Source: Theobroma cacao (Eukaryota > Streptophyta > Magnoliopsida > Malvales > Malvaceae). Taken from it: a stretch of 64,000 bases of DNA. Location: positions 23,763,282 to 23,827,281 of the forward strand of contig NC_030853.1 of assembly GCF_000208745.1 (NCBI RefSeq), written 5' to 3'. Below the pieces are notes generated by a model that saw only the letters and a program-made list of their open reading frames with translations, was not told the origin of the DNA and ran no database searches. Below, one piece after another: positions 37,105 through 50,753 of the stretch (positions within the stretch are counted from its first letter, which is position 1; each line of letters starts with the position of its first letter). Both the position numbers and the translations under genes were made by a program.

Positions 37105-38379
37105 CAAATATTAAGGAAATGCGACACCATAATAAGAGAAAGATATAAAGTTGTTGCCCTAAACAAATGGAGAAAGATTATCAAGAATCTTAACGCCTTG
37201 TAAACCTTTGGTTTATTTTAATAAACTTGTAATCTTTTTCTTTTTTTTCTATTTCCATTGAGGAAGATTTACCTAATGAATTTGAGTTATTTTAAGTTGG
37301 AAGAAATTTGGGTTATTTTTGAGTTCAAATAATCTTAGATCTAGATAATTTCAAATTCAAATCATTCTGAATTTAAGTCATTTCATATTTAAGTTGTTGA
37401 CTTTAAACAAATTTAAATCAAATAGATTTGGATGGATTATTTAGATTTAAATTATTTTGGATTAGTATTTTGGGTCATTTTTGAGTATGGATCATTTCAC
37501 GTTAAGTTCATTTTTTGCCTTGAATCATTTCGTGTTTAGGTTATTAACTTTTTTTCTCAAATTGGGTTAGATTGAATTGAAACCTGTTGTTTCAGATTTA
37601 GATCAATTTTGTCAAACTCTAATTTGAGTTTAAACATCAAAACAGGAAAGTAAAAAGATGGAAGAATAAATTAATTTCTATTTAAGAAAAATGTTCAATA
37701 ATATTATAATATCCATAATAATTTTATTTTTTCTTCAACACAAATATTACATATATATATATATATATATTGAAAATAAGTTCATCCCTAGTTTCCAATT
37801 AATAAATATCTTGTCTCTCTATTTGGACAGTTCAACTACTTGTCTTTTTTCTGACCCTACTTTCACTCATAGTTAACCTAAAACTTTGGTTCAACCCATA
37901 AGAAACCCTTCAATCTTTGGCTATAAAAAAAAAGAAAAAAAAAGAAAAGAGGTGACCAACATAAGAAACACATGAACTTGTGCAGAGTTCATGATGGGAA
38001 TTTCCTTAACAGCTAAGACAAAAAGTCATCCCTTACAAATTATTTGTTTATAGAACAATTGAATATATTCTATTATTGTTGTTGTTGCACATTCTTCTTT
38101 ATAGCTTCATATTCTTTGAACATTCTTTTTCTCTTTAATGAGATATGCTGAGGCCCACTTATTTCGTATATTGCTAACTTTAGAGCTTTAAAATTTAAGG
38201 GCAAAATAAATAAATAAATAAATAATAAGGGATTGGTTATTTTTCCATTTGGTAAATATTATACTGACTTTGTTTAGTTCACGCCATCAGAAAATCAAAG
38301 AGAAAAGATCATCTTCCGTTGAAACACGTACATTTAGCTAAACACCGTCTTCACGCAAAGAATATATTTCATTGATACG
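34111..38379. other. Intergenic region upstream of the IQD gene
   Basis: I see no supported gene. It holds (ATT)n at about 34650-34690, a 12-G homopolymer at 36031-36042 and a long (AT)n at about 37054-37101. A less AT-rich stretch at 35640-36110 has open frames on both strands but no recognisable protein, splice pattern or duplication. Part of this region should be the IQD promoter. Confidence 0.5.
37054..37101. repeat. (AT)n microsatellite
   Basis: About 23 AT units. It encodes an artefactual Tyr-Ile repeat in one frame. Confidence 0.95.
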
Positions 38380-38755
38380 ATATTTAAAAAAAAATTCTTA
38401 AACTATTTATGAAAATTTAAATAAATTTTTTTATTATGTTTAATTAAATATTTTTATTTTTATTTTAGATTAAATAAGTATTTATGATTAAAAGCTAACA
38501 AAATTTTATTAATTAAAATATCACTTGTTATTTTATGTTTGATAATGTTGACATGACATATTGACATATTATAATAAATGATGACATGACATATTGATAT
38601 GATAATATAATATTTTTCACTTTTTACACAGTTAATTGTCTGTTAATCGAATCTATTTGATCCATAATATAAATATATAAACTTGATTGAATGTAATAAA
38701 AAAATAAAAAAAATTAAATTTTTTTTGAAATAATTCAAAGATTTTTTTTAATATT
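38380..38755. repeat. Long-TIR MITE-like element, family A, copy 2
   Basis: The left arm reads ATATTTAAA...AAACTATTTATG...TTTTATTATGTTTAATTAAAT. The inverse of the right arm reads AATATTAAA...GAATTATTTC...TTTTATTACATTCAATCAAG. The core carries repeated GACATGACATATTGA units. About 375 bp, non-coding. Confidence 0.6.
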
Positions 38756-39510
38756 TTGCCTATTCCATTTTTATAATTATTGTTTTTCCCGGTTCATTTG
38801 GCTTTTGCAAAGTGAAAATCAGAATTAATATAGCCTCTAAAATGTTCTCACAAAATTCAAGAATAGTAATTTTTTGTTTTAAATAAATGAGAAGTAAAAA
38901 TATTCAAGAACAATAATATTCTCACATAAAGTAGTAGGTTCACAAAAGATGTACTGAAGCAAATTTTATGAGAGGAAGGAATGAGAAAGGAAAGGTACAA
39001 ACTCTTAATAAAACCATAAAATTGATGAAAAATCACAATTATGAGGAAAAGAAATGTAGAGATTGGTAGAATATAAAGATAGCCGAAGCAGTTGAAGAGG
39101 GGAGAAAGCAGAATGAAGGTAAAGCTAGTAGACAAAGTGGTTGGTTGACAGAGCAAAAAGGGAAGAAACAATTTGTTTTGTGCAATGGCATTATCATCAC
39201 TGGCAAAACAACCTAACCTGGCAAGTTGTGATATAGATTAGATAACTACTATCCTTGATTTATAAGTTGAGCATGCTTTGTTTTAGAGTGGAGTATAAGC
39301 AAGTTTAATGATATAGCAAAGGGCTGTGAGCCAAAAGTAATGCCACTACTGTTTTTATGTTCCCACATTTTGTAGAATTTTCCCTCCATCCAAATTGTTT
39401 GATTATATAGCAAAAGGAAGTGCCCAGTGAAGAGTACAAACAATTTAGGCTGTAATTAAGAAGAAAAAGAACAAAAAAGGAAATGATGGGTAAATTTTCA
39501 AAAAGAAAAA
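38756..39510. other. Intergenic DNA, no gene seen
   Basis: A purine-rich stretch at 38930-39180 gives a minus-strand open frame without recognisable content. The end nearest 39511 is probably the 3' UTR of the next gene. Confidence 0.5.
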
Positions 39511-41631
39511 TTAAAAATTTTCTTCCTCCTCCTCAGCCTTTACCATTCTACTAAGAGGACTAGGGCCAAGCTTCTTCCTTCTCATCATACTTCTCCTCCT
39601 TATGACTTCCATTTGGTTCCTCCTCCTAACTTGCATCATTGCTTCTTCTTCCACCACAAATCTCCTCATCAAAACATCATCCGTCAAAGATTTTCCGCGG
39701 AAAACTCTTCTTCCTTCCGTGCTAAGTCTGGCGCTAGGTATTCTTTCTTGTGACAGGGTAAACGGCTTTGACCTAGGGTAACTGTTGCTTCTTCGAGGGG
39801 GAACATCCGCACGAAACACCTCGTTGTAGGAAGAGATTGGTGCACATAGACAAACACGAGTAAATGATGTGGCAACCCTTAGGGAGGTGCATTTCCTCAG
39901 CTTCTCTCTGTTGGGATGAGTTGATGGGATCTCAGTGGACTTGGGGATCGCTTTCCATAGTGTTGCATTCGTCATGGGAATTTCCGTAGGCTTGGAAATG
40001 GTTTTCCACAATGTAGCACTCGTCGTAGGGATTTCGGCAGTCTTTGGAACAGTTTTCCATACGGTAGCCCTCTCCATTGCTCTTTGATACCAAGGCTTCC
40101 TACAGAAAAACACACGCATGTAAAGCATGAAATCCTGAACAATATGCTTTTGTGAATTCATTGGAGAACTATTGTGGATGAAGAAGACAAATGCCTTCTT
40201 TGCCAATAGCCAAACCACATCAAACTATATATACTATTATGAGCAGCTGCTTTCAATATGGTCTGAAATCCTACACTTATCCATGCCAAATGCCAAGTTC
40301 CCAATTTTAGCTAGATATATTATCAGACAAAGGTATAATTCATACTTGTCTTTTTGACAAATTCAACATCAATAGCCTTATATGTAGGTTATAACAAAAA
40401 GGAATCCGAATCCAGAGGAATTTAGATACCTGGGGAAATGCCATGTAACAATATTGTGATAAAAGGCAAATCATACAAACAAATCTTTTGGGGGTGAAAG
40501 GGTCTTATGCACGGTCAAAATGAGGACAACTCATTACACTGGTTGAACAACACATCAATGATGTAACTAAAAAAAGCTTAAGAGAATTACCACATACATT
40601 GACATGCTTATCACTCTGCTGATTCTTCTTATTTTTTCTCTGTTTTTATCTATAAGTTGAGAATTGAAGGTCCAGCTTTCTTGATTTGTACTTGGATTTC
40701 AGGCCGCTCACATTGATGAGGTGTTACAGTTGTATTATTTGTTTATATTAACAGATTCAACTAACTCTGAAGTTGCCCTATTCAATATACATACTTTTTC
40801 CCATCTGCTGCTTCTTCAAGAAAGGCAGAAAGCTACCCTAGGAAAAGAATAAAGACTTTGTATAAAAACTAATAATGTTCACAGATGATGCCTGGTGTAT
40901 TTTTCCTTTTTTTAATGAAGTGATCAAGGTCAAGACACACGATGGATTTTATCTCAGCAAGTGCTCAAGAATTAATGGTGATTGTGCTTGACCCAAGCCC
41001 ATGGCAGCCTGAGCTGGACATTAGCCTCTAGACAAGATTGGACTGGGTTTACAGACCCAAGCCAAAGGCCCAACCACTTGATCAACTTCTGAAGGAGACC
41101 TTGGCACTTAGGATCAAATACATATAGGCCCACTAAGCTTAGCACTTTGTGGACAATTGTGCTAAAGCTGCACACTTTGAACGTTCTTGCTCAACTCCAT
41201 GAAAATCAGAGCACATTAATAATCACTCTTCTATGCAACTCGTCAAGCTGATCTCAGCAAGTCTAAAATCAGGGAACCCTTGCATTTTACATGCTTTAAG
41301 AGCAACTTACTAGAATCAATTCAAATTTTGGAGAACTGGAAGCAATATATCACCCTATCTACTGTCACTGCCTCACTGTCCTAGCTATAAGATATTTGTA
41401 TTGTACATAAAAAATGTCATCAGAAAATTCTTCATTGCAGGTTTTACAGCAAAACGGACAATATGAAACCAATACTAATGACAATTTATGGTGAATGATC
41501 AAGTGATTTGAGCAACATTGCTGCATTTGATTAGCTCTTTACAGTATTTTGAATACATGCAGCAAAAACAGAAAGAGAGAGAGCATCTTTTAGAAGGCAT
41601 ACCTTGTGTGAGAGTTCTTTGGATCTTGCAT
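39511..41631 (-). CDS. Uncharacterised basic plant protein with three 17-residue repeats
   Basis: I do not know a function for it. There are two coding exons: 41631-41603 (29 nt, MQDPKNSHT plus two bases) and 40099-39511, joined in frame (AG|G makes Arg10) to give 205 aa. The exon-1 choice rests on an ATG with a good donor (ACAAG|GTATGC) and matching phase; the intron is 1.5 kb. After [10 protein letters not shown], three tandem repeats of 17 residues follow at 21-37, 38-54 and 55-71 (pattern AT(V/L)WK(T/A)(V/I)(P/S)K..EIP..). The segment [45 protein letters not shown] looks conserved and typical of a plant-specific family. The C-terminus is basic ([18 protein letters not shown]) and ends in an acidic run. 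There is no signal peptide or membrane segment in the spliced product. Confidence 0.75.
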
Positions 41632-44600
41632 GAACAAAGCAAGCTGAAGAATGATGTGTGAGAGAGCTGAGAAAAGATCAGAAAGCAGGGAATTTTCATC
41701 TGTGTAGAGAGAGGGAAAAGCCTTTGGCCTTCAGGTTGTGATGACTCAAAGATGGAGTTGGCAATGTGCTTCTTTTCTTTTTCTCCATTCTTTATTACAG
41801 TCCCCTTTCTTTTCCTTTGGCAGGCATGATTCCCAGTGATTTTTATTTTTATTTTTTGTGTGTGTAAGAGAGAGAATTTCAAAATTTAAAGGCAAAGTAA
41901 AATTGTTACTTTATTTAATGCAATGACTCTAGTACCCCTTATCACTTGAAATCATTACTTTTTAGGGCATTAGCAAGTATCTAGACCCCCTATAATCATG
42001 TTTTCCTCCCAAGTTTATCATTGTTAGCAAGTGCGATGGTTTGGGGATCATTAATTTGTTTTAGACATGCTTGGCCTGCCTTTGTGTTAGAAGAATCATA
42101 GAGGATTAAGGTAAAAAACCCACCTCCTTACCCTCTAACACAAATCTTAGCACATTAAGATAATTATTTTACCAAGTTGGGGGGGGGGGTCACAATACTG
42201 TTGTTTCCTTTTGGCATTAGTCATCAAGATTCCTTTTTGTTACAATTATGAAACTGTTCCACCAAGGAGGACTACATATTCTAAATATAGAAATATCTTG
42301 CCCATACATAGAGTAACAAAAGATTAAGAAACTTAAGAAATACTTATAAAGATATAAGAATGCTTAAGTGTGTGTTCAGTTGGACTGCACAGCTGAACCC
42401 TAATGCATTTCAGCAAGAATATAAGAATGCTTTAAAACTCTATCTCGAGTCTAACAAGAGGCAAAGGGGCACCAATTATATCTTTGGAGACTACAAAAAG
42501 TCCATGAAATTGGTTCTGATTAGCCTTTCCATTACAGGGTGAGAGTTGTGCTGATTTTGACAAAAGATTCAGCCTTTGTAATAATTGTTAAAGTATGTGA
42601 GATGAATTTAATATGCCTAAAAAATCCACCCAAAGTGGTGGGCTTTTTCTTTTTAGCAAGTAGTATTTCTTTTGTAAGATGTACTGTATACAGCTTTGTT
42701 ATAAATAATTTTTCAATGGATGGCATCATGATTCATTTTGTGGGTGGTGTTACATCAGAAACTCCAAAAGCTGCTGCAAGGAGACATGATGATTGGGGAT
42801 GTTGGATTAGAGATTGCCCTCAGTACAATTAAATACTTTGTTATTAATATGCCATTAAAATAATCCCCATTGGGATGTGTTATAAGTAAGACTGCATTAA
42901 ATTTACCATATTATTTTCTTTTTCTTTATATGTAACTAATTTCATTAACTAATGCAAATTAATAATTGTAATAATAATGCATGAAATTGAGTAGAAGAAT
43001 GTTGTTGACAATGGGGGCTAGAAGTTCAGAGGCTTCTAGTTCAAGACATAGGGTTGATAAGTAAGTAAACATTTCCATCATCTCATTGCGTTAATAAAAG
43101 CTGAGTAGAGTTTTAATAATGAAGGAAAGATTCAAAAAAGTAGATTTAATAGGACATCTCCATAGCCTGACATTTTCTTTCCAGAGTCAAAAGATAGTAG
43201 CGAAGGGCTTCCAGTCTTCTTTTGCTTTTGTACATTGTAGACCATGGAAATCATTTTGTCCACTCTGGATTGGATGTAACTAAGACCTCCCCACAGGACA
43301 GAAGTAAAGGGGTGGAGTTTCTTATAAAGTCAATTGGTAGCTTCCTAGACTTTGGAAGCTTTACTCAAGTTATTATGCTGAAGTGAAAATACTAAAGATT
43401 GCCATCTTCCAACTAAAATTTCAGGGCTGGAAGCTGTAAAGATGCAACAGTTTGAGCCAAACTCAGTGAAAATTTAGTTAAGTAAATAATGATTTATCTC
43501 AAGAAGAAGTAGAGCAAGAGAAAGAAATGGTGTCCCTTCCTTTCTGTCGGGCCGTATCTGTGTTTAGCCTAATTTGATCAGGTGTTGGGCACATCACGTG
43601 AATACAAGTATGCCAACTGCAGAAGGCAGTGAAGTGGCAACACGTGCAGCAGCTGACACCCATCAACGTGCTTTGCATCCATGGCCCCACCCCCTGAAGC
43701 ATGCACTGCTACAGCTCTTTCATCTCCATTGTAGTTTTGGCTTATTACCATACTTGTTAAATTTTGGGAGAATACTATGATGAAAAATGAAAAATGTAAC
43801 GATACATCTCATTCCTTCTCTGTTTTGTTCCAATTTTTGCTGGATTTCAAGAGAGACCCTTTTTCTCTCCTATGCTTCTGAAGCATACATTCCATTTTCA
43901 TGAGATTTCTCTAAGGTTAAACGTTTCTGCAAATTGGGTTCCCTTGTTTCACAACTTAAAGAAACAACACCGATTGATTTGTTTTCTGTGTTATCATGTC
44001 AGCCATGTAGGCTATCATTAAAGGTTTTTTTCCTTGTCGGAGCTTTGAGCATGAGTTCTACAAATGATAAACAGAATCAGAAGATTATCATATAAATTCT
44101 ATAATACAGCATCAAATGACATTTTATCCCCTACCCCACTCCCCTAGTTTCCACAATGCCTTCTGTTTAAACTCTCTGCCAACTGTTCCATTTGCATGTC
44201 AACTGATCAGGGAACAACTAATTTTCCAACAGTAATGACCCAGGAGTTTGACACTCTAGGTGAAATAGCATCCTATGTCTCAACAAAAAGCAGCCAGTTC
44301 TCACCAAATTTTCTTCAATGACTGCTTATCTACAAAACAATTATCATGCACATAAAAATAGAGGGGTTTGAACAAAATGAAATTCATGCAACAGAAAATC
44401 ACAACAATGATTAATTTATGACCAAAACCAAGATTTTAGGCATACAATTACTTTCAACTTTGATGAGTCTACTTGCTGCAAGCCACTAAACAGATTGAAG
44501 TGGACAAGAGCCTGTAGAATTAACTTTAGCGGTTCAACTCAATGACAGTTGCATTGAAAAATTGGAATGGAGAATTAGCTCTTGGCGTCTGCAAATCTAA

Positions 44601-44892
44601 ACTTGAAGAAACTACATAACAACACTAGTTTTTGCTTACAGACTACAGACTATCGTCATCATCATGGAAATGCAATTTAATTTTCGACCCCAAGAAGACT
44701 GCCACTCGCTGTCAAGCTCATCAGAACTACAACCTAGAGGATCTGAAAACCATGTCTAGGAGTTACCTTTCAACAACACGTCTATAGCATCAAGACCATG
44801 GTACTTTCTTTACAGTGCCATTGAGTGCCTCTGTGATCAACTTAGTAGAGAAATGTCGGGCCTATTAGGCTAGTGAACCATAAAAAATGAAC
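41632..44892. other. Intergenic region between two minus-strand genes
   Basis: The left end should contain the leader and promoter of the 205-aa protein gene. The right end (about 44640-44892) is likely the 3' UTR of the 529-aa protein gene. Two ACGTG-core G-box-like sites (CACGTG at about 43597 and 43641) lie in a less AT-rich patch. An 11-G run lies at about 42179-42189. No supported gene is seen. Confidence 0.5.
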
Positions 44893-47800
44893 TCATTGGC
44901 TATCAGGTTCACCTGAGTGTTTCCTGCTCCAACCACCAGAACCAGCTTTACGCTCCCCTCGCTTTCTTTTGTTCCTAGGGAAACAGATGTCCGAGGCCAG
45001 ACATGACCTCAGAGTTGATTGATCCTGAGACACGATGCTTTTTGTTGCACGATTAGGTTCTGATGTTGGAATAGGAGAAGGATCGGTGCTCTCTCCTTCT
45101 TCAACTTTCTCTGGTTGATGATGTTGCCCTATAGGTTGACTATTTGTCCTCATTAAAACCTGTCTATCTCCAGCATTTCCTTCATTTTGTATCAGAACAT
45201 TTTCCACAATCTGCAAATATCATTGGTAAAATAATTAATGGATTCTCAAATGCAATAACAATATCAAGGAGTACGGGGCAGTGATTTTTTGGAAAGAAAA
45301 AAAAAACCTAAAATTTCATGTACAAGAAGCAAGAAATCAAGTAACTCAAACAGATACCAGTTTTTCTTTATTGTTTATAAAAAAGCAAGATTGCATATAA
45401 CCCTTATTCAGTTTTGTACTATATCCTTCGAACCCTTGCAATGAAAAATATAAAAGAATATATCCTGGGGAAAGAAAATGTAGGTCACTCAAGCTTAACA
45501 ATATCTTATTTCCAGTATAAAGGATAAAATGGAGGGCTCTTTCAAAGATTTGATTCCATATCACACAATTTCAAGCTTCAGTAATTTAAACACTAAACAA
45601 TGCTTCAATTAAGATATCAGGTAAAACATGATCCAATAATCTACATGGAAGTTTTCTTATGTCAAGAATGCTTACATCTTCACAAGAGTCTCCAATTTGT
45701 GGCTGATGGCAGGTAACATCAGCAGATGACAACAATCCAACAGTGCTTTCAATTATATCAGGAACATGAAAAGTTTCCCCATAAGTTGAAATAGAACTTG
45801 CAGGCATAACCAGATCTCCAACATCATATTCTGAAATTTGCTGAGTTGTAGTATATGCAGGTCCCACTGATATTGTGTCTCCATTGCCAGCTGAAAATGT
45901 AGGGCTTGGAGCAGAGCTGGTCTGAGCATCACAAGCTGCAAGGAGGCTCAAATTCTCCGAGGAAGAAAACTTTGAAGCATTTTTGGACATCACCAGATCA
46001 AGCTGACTCCTGATTTTTTGAACCCTAGAATGCACAATTTCAATTTTCCAAAGGACTTGCTCCAAGGAATTATTACCATCTCTGAACTCCAAAAGCAATT
46101 GATCATTATTAATGCCAAATTTACCACTGCAATCAGTTTGTTGGTCCATATTGGCTGCACGAAGTAATGACAAAAACAACTTAACAGTCAAAACTAAAGG
46201 AAACTGAAATCCACGAGAAAGTATTCTATGAAATGGGAATTCTACCTTAGTAATTATCACTTCCATTTAACAATTAACATGTGATTGTGTTTTTCAACAT
46301 GTCAGTGTATTTTTATCACACCACCAATGGAGCCACCCATGGCAAAATATTTGATATCTTAGAATCCATTGGTATCCTTTCTTGCAAAATGAATAGTTAT
46401 GAATGAAGTTAAAATATAGGAAATTAGAAACTTTAGAGAACCCAAAAAAAAAAAAAAGAAAAGCCTCATGCAGGCAAACAGTAAATAGTTTATTAATGGA
46501 AGATCAAAAGCAAACTCTTATCTTTTAAAATTTTTAATTCAGATATTTAAAATTTAAGCCCAATTAACCATCCTAGGGAAGTGGGTATACTAGCATAGTT
46601 GTATCGACGCTTTTAAGCACTTATCTTGAAATTCAATTTCCAATCCACAGAGTTAATGCAGTATTTGGAAGAATATTGCTTCACATCATTTGAGAATATG
46701 CTCAGTTCCCTCGTCAAGAAACTAGCTCTCTTTAACTTTGAGATTCAAAATTTTACTGCTTTTAAATTGCATATTTTAGTAGGTTGAACAAACCTACAAA
46801 GCACAAGATAGCTCTCAGAGTTGTCCAAGATAAAATTCACAAGTTAAGAAAGCAAAAATAGAGTTATTTAACGGGAGAATGATTACCTGTGTTGGCCAAA
46901 TCATCAGCAATATATGTGCCATCTGGAATGGTTTTCTTGTTTTCTGCGATATATTATTACCAAGAAAGTCACACATGAGCATTGGGGTTAAGGAGAGAAG
47001 AGAAAAACACCTAAACCACAATGATCAAGAATTTTAAAAAAAAAAACTCATACCAAGATAGGAAAATAAGTTATGGCATGACATGTATGATGTTATATCA
47101 GTTGTTTCTTCGATTCTCTTCCGTCTCCTCCTCTTTATCGCCTTTTTACGGTAACAAGGACTAGAAAATGGCAATGACTTTGAACCAAAACCTTCCACTG
47201 TAGATTGATCAATTCGTGAAAGTTTTCTCTCATCGTATGCTGCAAGTTCGCTGCCATATTTTAGTGCTTGAGACTCAATTTCTTTGATTCTCAGTTCTGC
47301 CCATTTGCAGCGCCACATGAGTGGCCGTATGAAGCTCCTCCAATGACTTGTCAACCTCTTCTTCCTAAACGGGAAGCATGAAAAGGTTAGGTGTATTACT
47401 AACTAGAAATGTGAGCAGATGCACTTCAAGAAAAAAGTTTTGCTGCAAGCATATCTCATCAGCCTATGGTAAAATAAAGTAAAAGAACTTTATGATCTCC
47501 ACAAGCTTGGAATAGACCAGGCAAAACAACTGTTGAAGCATGAGGATGCTGAACAGCTTAAGATTACCAACTGTCTGCTTGGAAAGAACAGAACAGAAAA
47601 CTGAAGAATTTACCAAACAAAACCTCAAATATTTGAACAGGCATTCCACATCTCAAACAAAAATGTCCTTGGTATGACAATTATTTTCTTAATAACTTCA
47701 CATTTCTTAAATAAGTACTTCACATTTCTTAAATAAGTATCTTCTCCAAGTTGTAACTACATATTGACTCTATATTGGTTGTAGGCTTCCAAACAAGACA

Positions 47801-48311
47801 GCTATGGTTCTTGCTCTAGATTTTTAATATTTGAAAGCAAATACATATAATGATTAAAAGGTCATCCAGATGGAACAAAAGCACACCTTATATGAAACAT
47901 ACTATTATACGCATCATAAGTAGATACAAAAGCAGCATCACCAATGAACTGGGACTCCACTTCAGCATCATTCAATCCAGAACATTTCTCAGTATCAGAT
48001 GTAGTGTCGGCAAATGAGCTGGAACATTCAGTTGCATCTGGGTCCTCAGTTTTAACTGTTCTGGTGTCACCATCATTTGTGCATCCAATTATATCAACTT
48101 CAACATCCTCAGGACTATTGGAAGCCTTATTTTGTTTATGCAACAGAACCTCCATGCTATTGATGCTCTCCTTGCAATTATTCATGCACCTTGAACTCTT
48201 CCCATCTAAGCGGTCCAAGGGGGTCTTCTTCTCTTTGTCAAGTGCAGCTTTTGCAGTACAATGTGGTTTACTATCTGGACCAACATCCATCAATAGTTGC
48301 GCATGAACCAT
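44893..48311 (-). CDS. Uncharacterised plant protein, probably nuclear (529 aa)
   Basis: The function is not recognised. Five coding exons, 48311-47887, 47364-47054, 46943-46887, 46154-45676 and 45210-44893, join in frame to 1590 nt. The ATG at 48311 is preceded by an in-frame TAG. The N-terminal 140 residues are acidic and Ser/Thr-rich. The best-conserved-looking part is KKRLTSHWRSFIRPLMWRCKW (143-163), then a helical AELRIKEIESQALKYGSELAAY. A strong nuclear-localisation-type cluster, KKAIKRRRRKR (215-225), is followed by HNLFSYLENKKTIPDGTYIADDL. A predicted coiled coil lies around 290-320 (VLWKIEIVHSRVQKIRSQLDLV). A second basic cluster, RNKRKRGERKAGSGGWSRK, lies near the C-terminus (503-521). 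Basic clusters plus acidic stretches suggest a chromatin or RNA-related nuclear role; this is inference only. Confidence 0.8.
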
Positions 48312-50080
48312 ACAACAGTCATACTACCATAAAGCAATTTGCTAAAGAAAATCCTTCATAGTTCACCTGCAAGCTGATGAAACAAGCTTGTGTTAAATTT
48401 ATAGAACTCAAATCTTCCAAAATAAAATATGTTTCAACTACAAAAGGAACACTAGTTTCTGAGTTCATTCCACAATTAAATATGGCAGGAGGAACATCGG
48501 ATGAGGAGAAAATGAATTACGGGAGAAATGAAATTATAGTCCCCTATTGGAAGGTAGAAATATAAACATATTAGACATATGAAATCAGAGGTCCATCTGC
48601 AGAGGAATAAGCTCCAAGACATTGATCATGTCTGTAAAACTCTTGCAAATTGTCATCATCACATAACACTATAAATGCCTATAGAGAATGTACATGTCCC
48701 ACACTACAGAAGCAGACCAAGAGAATGAGAAAGTGAGAAGAAAGAGAGAGGAAATGATCAAACAAAGATATATGGTGGCAGAATGATATGCAAGTACAAG
48801 TGCAATGCACAATCCATCAAGTGTATACCACTGTCAATTTCATATGACTATATAAGATAGAGAGACACGAATGCCAATGTCGATTTCAAGGCAAATTAGG
48901 TTCGTGTGCAAGGGAAAAAATCAAATGCCTTTGGTTTTCAATTCAAAGTGCAATGCTTACTTAAACCATACATTTCTTCAGACATTTAAAAAATAATAAT
49001 AAGCTACTATAATAAAGCTTATAAATCCATCTATCTTCACAATGATGTTTATTCTTGAATTTTTAATTTGAATTAAGGCGTTAAAAAGAACTTGCCTGTC
49101 AGACAAAACCTTTCCTGAATGTCATTGCTTAATGATTTTCTAAATGTCATTAACTTATCAAAGGATTTGATTCTGCAAATTTCAGAAACTATATCTTCCG
49201 AACTTTCAATGTCCTTTCAGAATATTCTAATTACTGCAGTATTTATACAGCCCTATACTTTGGCTTAAGTGAAGATAAAATTTAACTCTAGGATTTCAAT
49301 GGATAATTAGAAACAAATTTAAGCATTCAGTGACTGATATGACTTTTCGATTTTCTGGTTAAAATATAAAGTAACTTCAACCAAAAAAGAACAAAATGGC
49401 AGCAACCTATATTTTGCAGAAACTAAGAAAACCAAAAACAGGAAAAAAAACAAAAGAAAAAGAAAAACCCAGAAGAGCAGTAAAGCCATAGCTCCAAATA
49501 TAAATTAAAGCTAGCAATCGTAAAAATTCAGATAAGGAAGAAACATGTCACTAGCACATGCATGCATCACCCACAGAAACCACTGCCTGGCAGAGAGAAA
49601 AACTTTTTGGGAAAAAAAATCAATTAGAATTAAAAGCTAACAATCTTCCATGGTAGTAAAATTGAGCTATCATGTCAACATGTATGCTTCACATACATCA
49701 CATATATGTCCAGTAAGAAATGATGAAAGTAGAGCAGCTAAAACAATTCAACAAACATTTCCAAGCTAAATTCAAACAACCCATCAAGCTGAAGAACGAG
49801 ACTGAAAAGTTAAAACATGGAAATGAAACATAGGACAGTCGGTTTTAATTACCATGAAATAGGGAAAAAAAGAGCCATAATGTATACAATAAGGAGAAGT
49901 AGTAGTACATATATATTGACTAGGTATAAAAGGACGTCAATCTAGAAGGAAAGAAGGAAAAGACAAAGGGACGTACCAGAGAAAGAGAAGTGAAGTTAAG
50001 TTAGAAGGAAAGAAGGCGGCGAGGAAAGAGAAGCGAGGAAGTTAACGTTAGAGTAGTAAACCTAAGTGGAAGTTTTAGTT
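48312..50080 (-). other. 5' leader and 1.6-kb leader intron of the 529-aa protein gene
   Basis: Leader exon 2 is 48366-48312, after the acceptor GCTTGCAG. A pyrimidine-rich leader exon ends at about 49979 (TTTCTCTG|GTACGT) and probably starts near 50080. A long leader intron is common in plant housekeeping genes. No uORF was analysed in detail. Confidence 0.55.
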
Positions 50081-50251
50081 TCGTTGTTACTCGCAGCTCT
50101 TCGTGTCTTAGACTTCCCGCTTTTGCTAACAACTTATATTACGTGCCACGCTTCTATTGCTTTTCGACACCTGCGTCTTTTTTATTTGGCTCATGTTTTA
50201 TGTTTTAATCATGTAACCATATTTACGTTTGAAGTCAATACAAATTTTAAG

Positions 50252-50738
50252 CATAATATCTAAAAACTTTTAAATTATTTAATAAAATTGAAATAAATCT
50301 TTATATTTTTATAAACTTCAATCAAATATTTTTATTTTTATTTTTAATTAAATAAACTCTTATACTTTTATTTTAAGTCAAATAAATTTTTAAATTATTC
50401 ATTTTATGTTACGTGATGCTATCGTGATATGTTGACATGTCATAATTGATGATTATGTGATATATTAACATATCATAATTAATGATGACGTAACATATTA
50501 ATTTAATATGATAATATAATCATGTGATATTTTTCATCATTCACATTAGCGTTATATTAATTTTATGTAGATATAAAATAACAAATGATATATTGATTAA
50601 TGAAAATGAGTCAACTATTAATTATTAGCGCTTATTTTGATCCAAAATAAAAATACATGGGTTTGATTGAATGTAATAAAAGAATAAAAGTTTATTTAAA
50701 TTTTATTAAATAATTTAAAAGCTTTTTCGAGCATTATA
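50252..50738. repeat. Long-TIR MITE-like element, family A, copy 3
   Basis: This is the best-preserved copy. The left arm reads AAAAACTTTTAAATTATTTAATAAAATTGAAATAAA, in parts, through CTTCAATCAAAT. The inverse of the right arm reads AAAAAGCTTTTAAATTATTTAATAAAATTTAAATAAA, in parts, through CATTCAATCAAAC. Arms are about 85 bp. The core has TGATATGTTGACATGTCATAATTGATGAT motifs shared with the other copies. No coding sequence is present. Confidence 0.7.
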
Positions 50739-50753
50739 CTTAAATTTTTTTAA

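Noticed and set aside
47944..48306. 120-codon plus-strand frame
   Set aside because: Antisense shadow of exon 1 of the 529-aa protein gene.
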